The notes beneath the pieces are model-generated. The model was not told where the DNA came from. It saw nothing but the letters and a program-made list of their open reading frames with translations, and ran no database searches. Positions 8,660 to 15,331 of a stretch of DNA of 15,331 bases are shown here, piece after piece. The number at the start of each line of letters is the position of its first letter. The stretch's first letter is position 1. The DNA comes from Euperipatoides rowelli (lineage: Eukaryota > Onychophora > Udeonychophora > Euonychophora > Peripatopsidae). The stretch lies in assembly GCA_003024985.2 (NCBI GenBank), contig PXIH01S0001881.1. One strand, 5' to 3'. Both the position numbers and the translations under genes were made by a program.

Positions 8660-9529
8660 TTATTCAAAGTAAAGTGATCTCCGTAAACGGAAATGTAGTT
8701 TAAGTAGAATTGTACCGTAACTAAATTGAATCGGACTGCCTGTATCGTTTCTGATATTGATTTCTATAGTGTCAAATAATTGTCTAGTTACTGGTAAATA
8801 ATATGGAATATCAAATCTTGTATTCAACATGCAAGTTCGTTTTTCTGTATGTATAGGTATCGTGCAAAGAAGTGGAGCATGTGTGTCACCTACTACTTAC
8901 CGACTGATAACAGAATAAATAAATGATGCATACATCCCTCTATTTATATCACTGGGATATTTACTCTCCAATCGAAAGTCTCTTTTAAACACATCTTTAT
9001 GAAATGATGTATGTTTTTCTTTATGATCAAAATGAAGAGAATTCATTCTTTCTACATAAGATGTATTTTTAAATGGATCCACTTTTCCTTTTTTAAATCC
9101 TAATAGTCTATAGGATGCTTGTAATTCAGACACTGTGTAAACTCCTCGTGGATTCATAAAAGATAGATTGTCACTAACAATAATACAAGTTTTAAAATTA
9201 AAAGGTTGAATTTCAAATCTGAAATTAGTGGGGTGAATTGTTGTATTAATAACATCTATAAGTTCTTGAACAGTACTATAGATTCCTAAAGAAATAGAAA
9301 ATATTTTAAGATAATCTTTACTATCAGCATCATTTGTATAATGTCATTATTATTGCTAGTAATAGTATACCAAGTATGTGGATATTGGAATTTCAGCTAC
9401 TCCTACTTCATAATCAGCTTGTGTTAAATCTAATGATTTAGAAANTTTAATTTTAAAATTTTGAGGTGTATTTTCAGGATAATATTCCATACAACTATTG
9501 GAAGGTAAGGTAATATAAAAATGAGTCAT
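8660..9529 (-). pseudogene. Penton-like minor capsid protein, broken
   Basis: The ATG at 9529 gives MTHFYITLPSNSCMEYYPEN, an N-terminus I associate with the minor capsid (penton-like) protein that accompanies F54H12.2-like capsids. The next conserved block is DYEVGVAEI. Frameshifts near 9393 and 9328 and a TAA at 8897-8899 interrupt the gene. The middle has FNFKTCIIVSDNLSF and GVYTVSELQASYRLLG. The end carries FDTIEINIRNDTG and ILLKLHFR, followed by TAA at 8660-8662. The full span would give about 290 residues, right for a single jelly-roll minor capsid protein. The start overlaps the integrase stop as ATGA (9526-9529), a compact virus-like arrangement. The structural role is inferred from gene order and remembered family likeness. 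Confidence 0.6.
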
Positions 9530-10549
9530 AATTTTTTCAAGTCTTTTCCAGGAACCCAATAATTAAATGATGCAGGATATCCTTAGCACTTGATAAGATA
9601 ATATTTTTCTCATCCCCTTTTTTCTTCTTTTAATGTTCTTTCTATATTGAAATAATCACTCTTATCTTTTTGAACAGCTTGTAGTTCTTCTTGGTAGTAC
9701 GTCCCATCAATGACCTCATCGTTCAAATCTTTGATACTGTAGGTCTAAGTTTATTGATGATAAATATTTGTGTCCAATTAGGGAGATACCCTTTTTCAAA
9801 TGTTCGTTTCATTTAGAAATTCTAACTTGTTGACCGATATTAAATTTAAAGGATTGAGATTCATCCCATAATTTATCTTTATATAAAATTTTATAGACTT
9901 NTTTTTCATTTTTGTTATTCACTTCAACNGNACTTCNNTGTATACNTCNATGAAATGTATGATTATAACTTTTCATCAATTGGGGTAAGACATCTAAATA
10001 TTTCAATGTATTTTTAGCTGTGAAATATCTCCACATACATGTTTTTAATATGCGGTTGAAGCGTTCAACTACTGCAGCTTTTAATTCAGATTTAGTTGTA
10101 AAGAAATGTATATTATTTTCTTTTAAATATGATTGAAACATATGATTCTGAAATTCTTTACCATCATCTGTCTGGATTTTATTCGGTTTATGTTCATGGA
10201 TAATTTTTTTAAATGTACATAAAATTTCTTTAGCTGTTTTAGTTTTCATGGGTAAAAGACATCAATGCATGTTAATAAATATTTAAAACCTGAATTATAT
10301 TTAGAAATACTTTGGAGATCAACTAAATCTGCTTGGAACTGATCATTAACCATGTACAATAGTCTTTCTTCTTTTAATTTTTTTTCTGACAGGTTTATGT
10401 AATGTGTATGCATCTTGTGCTTTAAACCAATCATTTAATTTCTTATACGGTGTGTTTTCTTCCTGTATACCTTTCTGAAAGGCTTTTATCCTTGATAGAC
10501 TCCCGATTTGTTTGGGGTTGTGATAGTTTTCTACCCATCGGTTTTTCAT
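9526..10549 (-). pseudogene. Polinton-type integrase with chromodomain, broken
   Basis: A retrovirus-like (rve) integrase that would insert the element's DNA ends. Start ATG at 10549. The N-terminal part has YKKLNDWFKAQDAYTLHKPV, a spacer typical of Polinton integrases. A frameshift falls in an A run near 10380. The catalytic D is in QADLVDLQ (codon about 10329), the second in IQTDDGKEF (about 10168), and the E in AAVVERFNR (about 10066), roughly 34 residues on, so the DDE triad is intact on paper. Ns cover 9901-9949. After the SH3-like segment FNIGQQVRISK comes a TGA at about 9809-9811. Similarity goes on in other frames with EKGYLPNWTQIF, DGTYYQEELQ and a chromodomain end, YPASFNYWVPGKDLKKL, to the stop at 9526-9528. 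C. elegans F54H12.3 is a known relative by name. At least three frame changes and two stops. Confidence 0.85.
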
Positions 10550-10643
10550 TACAACACTGATTCAAACAGACGAGTCTAAGTTTGATATGTCCGATGTGTA
10601 TCATATTCTAACTACTAATAAACTGAAATAAAGTTTATACAGA

Positions 10644-10651
10644 TTTATATA
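10644..10651 (-). promoter_or_regulatory. TATA box upstream of integrase
   Basis: TATATAAA on the minus strand lies about 95 bases before the integrase ATG, in the context TTGTATATAAATCTG. It matches the TATA boxes of the upstream promoters in sequence, but no CCAAT box is obvious nearby. The leader contains TAGTAGTTAGAATATGATA, similar to the repeats at 11579-11640 in opposite orientation. Confidence 0.45.
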
Positions 10652-10768
10652 CAACATAAAAATACAAACTAATGTATGTGTTTGAAAAAATAGAAAGATT
10701 AACATTTTATAACAATGTTTATTTTTTTTAAAAATATGTTTACAACATAAAATTTTTCAAACTGCTTT

Positions 10769-11466
10769 TTATTTTGAACTAGATGAAAATTTTTGATTTA
10801 AATGATCAATAGTATAACCAAATAAAAATTTATTATTTTTAATTTTATAATAAATTCCATATCTTTTGTAGAAGTAAATGGAATGTAGTGGGGGATTTTC
10901 ACTTTACATATTTACATAATTATCGATTTCTATTATATTAGCAACTAAACCCGTTTCATTCAATGCCATGAATAATGTCTCTTGTAAAAGTCTTTTAGAA
11001 AGTAATTTTTTATCTGTGTATTTGAGTTACTCAGGTGTTAAGGATTGTTTCTTTTCTTTATACATATGTATTAAATCAAAATAAATAGATTGATGAATAT
11101 ACTGTATAAAATTAAAGTGATTTATAGAGTTCATTGTGGATGAAAGTGCAATTCCTTTTTGTAAATCTTTCATTAAAGCATAAACACTTTTTACATGATT
11201 GTAATATTCGTAAGTTAATTCATCTTTAAAATTAAATATTCTTCCTATTCTTGATATGAGTAGATACATAGCAGTTTGAATTTCAGTAAAGTCTAATGGT
11301 GTATTACCTTCAGGTATTGTTGGTAAAGCTGGTGGTGTGCTGATCTGCTTCAGGTAGCTGTTGGTGATGGGTAGATTGGTAGTGGATCGGCATAATGATT
11401 GGTAGGTCCATCCTCTGGTTGGTACATCACAAGTCAATCATTAGAATGATTCATGGATTGAGCCAT
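10769..11466 (-). pseudogene. Unknown gene upstream of integrase, broken
   Basis: A coding-like stretch on the strand of the capsid block. A first frame starts at ATG 11466 (MAQSMNHSND), meets TGA at 11434-11436 and goes on with MYQPEDGPTNHYADP; it is Pro-rich. After a shift near 11340 the main frame gives PEGNTPLDFTEIQTAMYLL, GRIFNFKDELTYEYYNHVKS and a helix-rich stretch to TAA at 11027-11029. It stays open past this stop (KLLSKRLLQETLFMALNE) and past a second TAA at 10904-10906 to the end at 10769. Intact length would be about 230 residues. I do not recognise the family. The predicted features are a Pro/Gly-rich N-terminus and an all-helical body with a Lys-rich patch. A CCAAT/TATA promoter lies about 270 bases upstream. 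It could be a virion or regulatory protein of the element. Confidence 0.5.
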
Positions 11467-11578
11467 AATTTTATTTTCAAGAGGGGACTTGCTGCATTAT
11501 GATGTGAAGACATTTCAATACTTTTCTTATTATTCTTGCAACACATATAATCATTTTTTTAAATAACTCATACTGGTT

Positions 11579-11712
11579 TAATAGTAGTTGGAATAAAATA
11601 CAGTTCAATAGTAGTTAGAATAAGATATGGTTTAAACAGCGGTGAAATAATAATAACATTCAGTACTTGGAATATAACACAGTTCACTCACTTATCAGTG
11701 GTGAAATAATAT
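11579..11712. repeat. Degenerate short tandem repeats in the 5' leader
   Basis: Three related blocks follow each other: TAGTAGTTGGAATAAAATAC, TAGTAGTTAGAATAAGATAT and CAGTACTTGGAATATAACAC (starts at about 11581, 11610 and 11660). Two copies of GTGGTGAAATAATA or GCGGTGAAATAATA follow them. They lie between the promoter at 11732-11763 and the unknown gene, so they would be in its leader RNA. Function unknown. Confidence 0.5.
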
Positions 11713-11731
11713 GATTTAGAAAAATTTTGAA

Positions 11732-11763
11732 GTTTATATACAAGCTATCTAACATTTGATTGG
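11732..11763 (-). promoter_or_regulatory. CCAAT/TATA promoter, copy 1
   Basis: On the minus strand CCAAT (11763-11759) is followed after 18 bases by TATATAAAC (11740-11732). The downstream sequence includes TCATATTATTTC. The copy at 12196-12227 has the same two boxes, the same 18-base gap and similar flanks. It should drive the unknown gene at 11466-10769. CCAAT would bind NF-Y and TATATAAA the TATA-binding protein; this is motif-level evidence only. Confidence 0.6.
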
Positions 11764-11885
11764 TCAAGAAGATATCCATGTTATGATTGGTTGGTGAGTA
11801 GACCAATGAGATTGCATCTTTATTTTGATTGGTTGTTGGAGAATGGACCAATGGGATTGGAGCTTCATTTTGATGGGTTGAAATT
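11755..11885. repeat. CCAAT-rich 45-bp tandem repeats
   Basis: Units of about 45 bases begin with TGATTGGTT and contain an opposing GACCAATG: starts near 11783 and 11826, with partial units at 11755 and 11872. Each complete unit thus carries two CCAAT boxes in opposite orientation. The array sits directly upstream of promoter copy 1 as seen on the minus strand. Confidence 0.65.
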
Positions 11886-12032
11886 TATTGTACAGTTCCG
11901 GGTAATGTTAACTGGAGAAATATGATCCGTTGAATTCAGACTTCTCAAAACAGGTATGATTATTATTATGAGTATAGATAAGATTTGTGTTATACAAAAA
12001 AAATTAAGTATGAAAATTTCTGTTACACGTCA

Positions 12033-12152
12033 TCATCGTTGGCTTGTTCTAGGAATAGGTGAATATATCGGAGCATATACTATCTCAACTGAAGTAGATG
12101 GCATTGTATCTGCAGTTGAAGCAGATTCTACATAGTAATAATGGTGATATGC
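12033..12152 (-). pseudogene. Possible small reading-frame remnant
   Basis: A frame with no usable ATG runs from about 12152 to two adjacent TGA codons (12030-12035). It is Ser/Thr/Tyr/Pro-rich, with YHHYYYVESASTADTMP and VYAPIYSPIPRTSQR, which looks more protein-like than the surrounding AT-rich DNA. It begins some 45 bases after the TATA box of promoter copy 2, so a short gene is conceivable. No family recognised; it may be chance. Confidence 0.25.
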
Positions 12153-12195
12153 ATTTTGAAAAAATAATATGATAGAGAAAATATTTTTTTGAAAA

Positions 12196-12227
12196 GTTTA
12201 TATAGGAGATATCTTTCCTATGATTGG
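12196..12227 (-). promoter_or_regulatory. CCAAT/TATA promoter, copy 2
   Basis: CCAAT (12227-12223), 18-base gap, TATATAAAC (12204-12196), then TCATATTATTTTTTC downstream, all on the minus strand. It is homologous to promoter copy 1 about 465 bases away. The intervening AGATATCT and AGATAGCT blocks also correspond. Its own gene would be the small frame at 12152-12033, or one that has since been lost. Confidence 0.6.
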
Positions 12228-12345
12228 TTAAAAAGTTCATGAGCCAATTAGGATGCAGCTTTAATTTGCTTAGTAGAGTTGACCAATCAGCTTAGTTGTA
12301 AATTTATCCAATTAGGTTAGGGAGATGCATAATGTAGAGGCTTAG
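12219..12345. repeat. Second CCAAT-rich repeat array
   Basis: Upstream of promoter copy 2 the same kind of unit recurs: TATGATTGGTTAAAAAG with GAGCCAATTAGGATGCAGCTTTAATT, then GACCAATCAGC and TCCAATTAGG. The part GATGCAGCTTTAATT corresponds to GATTGCATCTTTATTTT in the array at 11755-11885. Together they indicate an old duplication of the whole upstream region. Confidence 0.5.
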
Positions 12346-12384
12346 GGTTTAGGTAAGATGAGTTTTAATTTTTTCACATTGGGT

Positions 12385-12918
12385 TTAGGAGATATTTTTT
12401 TCCTTCTTGACTTTAGTAGAGGGATGTATAATGTATATCCTTTGGTGCTTTATCGGGGCTATGAATCCGTAGTAGGCATTGTAAAAATCCGGATGGGCTA
12501 ATTGATTGGCAGGGAAGTGATTGTGACAAAAATAGTCCATCTCGGATGCAGGTTGATCACAACCCTGATCATAGCATTTATATATGTAGACTTCCCCTTC
12601 ATGTTAGGTGGAAAGAGAGAGAGAGAGAGCCTGTAATAACCTTGTTATCCAGCATGGAAGGTAGACTTTCCTGAGTGGATAATGGTAGTGTAGAGGATGG
12701 TAGTGTTGCATTAGGAGTAGGTTCTGTGACTATGTGTGTGGAGGTGATCAGATGTGTTGCAGTATGAGGATCCAGGGAGGAGAATGTAGCATTTAGGGAG
12801 GGAAGTATGGTTGCATCGAATTCCCTGAGGAGGGTAGTGGGGTCACTTCAAACTCGAGGTTGGAGAAGTCTACCATGACAATGCCGTAACCCTTCATGGA
12901 AAAATCTTCCTCCGACAT
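12385..12918 (-). pseudogene. Second Cys-motif reading frame, broken
   Basis: Coding-like sequence directly after, and overlapping, the spliced gene. A frame from ATG 12918 reads MSEEDFSMKGYGIVMVDFSN and stops at TAA 12793-12795. A Thr/Ser/Pro-rich stretch (THLITSTHIVTEPTPNATLP) continues in another frame until the GA microsatellite. A third frame then gives KCYDQGCDQPASEMDYFCHN with C-x4-C-x10-C-x2-H (codons near 12576, 12561, 12528 and 12519), an aromatic-rich part (HPDFYNAYYGF) and a Lys-rich end at TAA 12385-12387. The Cys spacing equals that of the motif in the upstream gene. The pieces may be one gene, or the second half of the gene at 13584-12894 split by a homopolymer change. Family unknown; zinc binding is inference. 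Confidence 0.45.
12614..12629. repeat. (GA)n microsatellite in a coding frame
   Basis: A run of GA dinucleotides (CT on the minus strand) at the point where the Thr/Ser-rich frame and the Cys-motif frame part. Slippage here explains the frame change. Confidence 0.7.
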
Positions 12919-13584
12919 TTTTTGGGTGAAGCTATCTCAGATATGGGTTGGTCAGCACAATACTGTGAGTTGGCTATGATGGTCTCATCACATGAGAAGT
13001 ACCCACATTTAGTTGCTGCCGGTGCTGGTGGAGGTGGCAATGGTAGTGGTGCATCATCATTATCATTTATGGTGATCACTTCCACCTCTGGTTTGCGGAC
13101 TAAATTTTCTAAAAATAAATAAAAGAAAAAATATTGAGTATATAATAATAATAGACTTAGAAAAAAAGTATAAAACATAGGCTGAAATAAAAAGACTTAG
13201 AAAATGTTTTAAAATACATACCAAGTTCTTTTTCCTTGGCCTCTAATTCCTTCTCCAGTCGATACTTCTTGGTGGCGGCCAGAACTATAACCTCACATTG
13301 AGTGGTGACCTGCCACCAGAGATCTATCTCTGTCTGGAGAAGGGTAGCTAAGAGCCTTCGATTTCTGAGGTGATAAGGCTTTCCATCTCTGTACCAGAAA
13401 GTACGGTGTTGAGAGCCTCAACACCTGATGCATCTGGTGCTATGTTCATAGCCTGAGGTGGCACTGGGTTGAGGGCTTCAACTGTCCCAGCATTCACTAG
13501 CAAGCTCACGGTGTTAGATGGATCAGTCCTGGAAGCTTGAAGTGGTACAGCATTCAGCATCATGTTTGCGGCTTGCTTGTACAT
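12894..13584 (-). pseudogene. Spliced unknown gene ending in a Cys motif
   Basis: Start ATG at 13584 in good context (AAGATG, A at -3). Exon 1 begins MYKQAANMMLNAVPLQAS and has a repeat, VEALNPVPPQA and VEALNTVLSG. After a frameshift between about 13390 and 13350 a new frame gives TFWYRDGKPYHLRNRRLLAT, EIDLWWQVTTQ and a Glu/Lys helix, YRLEKELEAKEKEL, likely a coiled coil. The donor CTTG/GTATGT (intron starts at 13221) and the acceptor TTTATTTTTAG/AAAA (intron ends at 13109) enclose a 113-bp AT-rich intron; splicing keeps the frame. Exon 2 has an acidic stretch (INDNDD), a Pro run (PLPLPPPPAPA) and a Cys motif C-x4-C-x10-C (codons near 13007, 12992 and 12959), then a Lys/Arg-rich end and TGA. 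I do not recognise the family. Its strand and promoter suggest it belongs to the virus-like element, but a captured host gene is possible. Confidence 0.5.
13109..13221 (-). other. Predicted intron, 113 bp
   Basis: GTATGT donor and a T-rich tract ending TTTTTAG. Much more AT-rich than its flanks, contains stops, and its length is not a multiple of 3, so only splicing joins the Glu/Lys helix to the acidic region in frame. Confidence 0.6.
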
Positions 13585-13657
13585 CTTGGTAAATATAATA
13601 GTGAAGGCTTTGATATAATGTTGAATATCTCTGTCTCAATGGTAGTAGAGAAAATAG

Positions 13658-13770
13658 TGACGTAGCATTATTCAATGAGGTTTTTATACACTAGGGTCAG
13701 ATTGAAATGTCATGACCTCATTTTAGAGCTTAGCCAAGGAGAGGCTTTCCCACTCTTTTTAACCAATCAA
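13658..13770 (-). promoter_or_regulatory. TATA/CRE/CCAAT promoter of the spliced gene
   Basis: On the minus strand: GATTGGTT (an inverted CCAAT box, 13768-13761), then TATAAAA (13688-13682), then TACGTCA (13664-13658), a half-site resembling the CRE/ATF element. The ATG lies about 100 bases past the TATA box. This is the most complete promoter of the window. The CCAAT box is inverted relative to copies 1 and 2. Confidence 0.55.
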
Positions 13771-15331
13771 ACATAACTTCTGGTTAAAAAATTAGCATAT
13801 GCCTTCATATGTGGTGAATTATTAGTAAATAATTAAACACAAAGCATTCTGGGTAATCACTCCATGACCCCAGTACCATGTCTAGTTCAAATATCAAACC
13901 AATAGCTAGGCTGGAAAGATAGTTAATTAAGCTTTTAGGCTAAAATATAATGTGCCATGCTTAAAATTAAAAATAAATCAAAATTTATATCTTACAGTAT
14001 CTTTTTAAAGAGACTATACTGTTAGAGAGAGAGAGACGGAACAATAATTTAAGTATGTACACATGCTAATGTTAGGGCACTGATACTAAATAAATATGAT
14101 AACAGACAGACCCGACAAATTATTAATAAATTCTTAGGAATACAATAAGTCTGTAAAAGTTAATTTAAATGATATGTTTTGTCTAGTTCAGGAAAGCATA
14201 TCAGTTTTTAATCAAAAGAAAATAAAGTATAAAAATATATTATAATTATTTTAATATTTAATAATATTAGTTTTTAATAAAGAAGCATTTTAATTGATAT
14301 CTAAATATATTTGAATGATGCATTATCAGTTTCACTAATAAATATTGATATCCTAGAAAAAACAGAAATAAGAAAATAATCTGTTCTATACTTATATTTA
14401 AAAGGGATATACAATTATTTTGATATAAACACATTTTTATTTTTTAATAAGTTTCATTATGTTAAAAATTATCTGTTTCCTTTTTTAAATAAAATCAAAT
14501 ATTTTATATCAGNAAAGATCTAATAATANTTTAATAAANNTTCTAAATAAAAGANTTTTAAATATTATTTTAGGCATAGATGATTAACTGACACTATAAG
14601 CTATCCTGAGACAGTTATAGTTAAAAAAATAGAAAATAATACTACTGAACAAGTTTTTTTACCATACTCTAAATTCACTCCAGTTTTCCTTGAAAGAAAT
14701 CATCCACTTTCCAATGCTTATTACCCAATGACCTTTGCTAAATAAGGAATCCGATCGTTAAATTCTATGACACATAAGATTGGCATTCAATGGCCCTACC
14801 TACATTCTAATCTATTGCATGTTTTAAAACAGGGTTTTTTAGAATTAAATATTTTTTCTGGTCTAAAAAGTTTTATCTGGACTCATGTATTCTAATGTAC
14901 AACTGGAAGTATTTTCTGTACATAAAATTAAAATTTGTATTTTTATTCAATTATTGTCTATTAGCCTTGTTAGAGAATAGCTTATCCGGACTCTAGTTGT
15001 TTTCTTGTATTGTTAAGCTCACCTCGGCTGCCAGTGTCACAATGATCCTCTACAGGAAGTTACAAATTGCAGACTCACAAACCCCACACACACTTAATTA
15101 AGTCTTGCCCTCTAATAAACACACATAAAAATTAAAAGCATTTAGACATTCACTATATTTTTAGTATTCCCCAAAATTATTCTAGACCCTTTTTTCAGAG
15201 AGGGATCAAAATCTACACGTATGAAGCAATACAGTGAAGATAGTATCTTTATAGTGTTAGAAATAGATGCATGGTAACATACAGGACATGCTACAGCCAA
15301 TAAATATATATCTTATATATAAAAATGAAAA
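13771..15331. other. AT-rich region without recognisable genes
   Basis: No frame of note on either strand. It contains a short GA run (about 14023-14036), Ns at 14513-14556, many A/T runs, and a block GCATTCTGGGTAA at about 13846-13858 whose complement resembles the TCCCAGAATGC core of the ZNF143/SBS promoter motif. I see no terminal repeat that could mark the end of the virus-like element. Confidence 0.5.

Noticed and set aside
12600-12640. Tiny intron to explain the frame change at the GA run
   Set aside because: The candidate donor and acceptor would leave about 44 bases, too short for most animals; microsatellite slippage is simpler.
12922-13122. Plus-strand frame with a Gly-rich stretch
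   Set aside because: The Gly run is the complement of the Pro codons of exon 2 on the minus strand; it also crosses the predicted splice acceptor.
14000-15331. Terminal inverted repeat of the virus-like element
   Set aside because: I found no stretch complementary to anything near 6.4-7.3 kb beyond A/T runs.
1-15331. CRISPR array, bacterial operons or tRNA/rRNA genes
   Set aside because: No regularly spaced repeats, no ribosome-binding sites before frames, and the only tRNA-like sequence is the SINE head.

Overview
The window looks like animal nuclear DNA built almost entirely from nested mobile elements. Evidence: AT-rich sequence, a spliceable intron, TATA and CCAAT promoters, non-LTR retrotransposons with target-site duplications, a tRNA-headed SINE, and a decayed virus-like (Maverick/Polinton or adintovirus-like) element. 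A marine invertebrate, perhaps a mollusc, is my guess for the host, but nothing here is diagnostic. All recognisable protein genes are broken by stops or frameshifts. Single Ns at 9445, 9901-9949 and 14513-14556 mark uncertain bases.

Left third (1-6430). A full-length non-LTR retrotransposon on the plus strand (about 64-5404) is bounded by a perfect 14-bp target-site duplication (50-63 and 5405-5418). It has a GC-rich 5' leader, a broken ORF1 with a CCHC zinc knuckle, a broken ORF2 (endonuclease, reverse transcriptase, C-terminal domain), and a 3' hairpin plus A tail. A 678-bp TA-flanked terminal-inverted-repeat element (431-1108) sits inside its ORF1. The retrotransposon itself landed in the 3' part of a second, minus-strand LINE ORF2 (5419-about 6430, continuing at 1-49).

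Middle (6431-7222). An unassigned spacer is followed by a 226-bp tRNA-headed SINE between perfect 16-bp direct repeats. It lies at the broken 3' end of the virus-like block.

Right half (7223-13770, minus strand). In transcription order the block contains: a gene with a TATA box and a 113-bp intron that ends in a Cys motif (13584-12894); an overlapping or continuing reading frame with a second copy of that motif (12918-12385); a promoter and a small frame; a second homologous promoter and an unknown gene (11466-10769); then a compact module of integrase-chromodomain, penton-like, pVI-like and hexon-like capsid genes (10549-7224). The integrase and capsid set identifies the element. The upstream genes share its strand and promoter style and are the least explained part of the window. 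I see no DNA polymerase B, packaging ATPase or protease, so only part of an element is present. The last 1.6 kb (13771-15331) is AT-rich and shows no gene.
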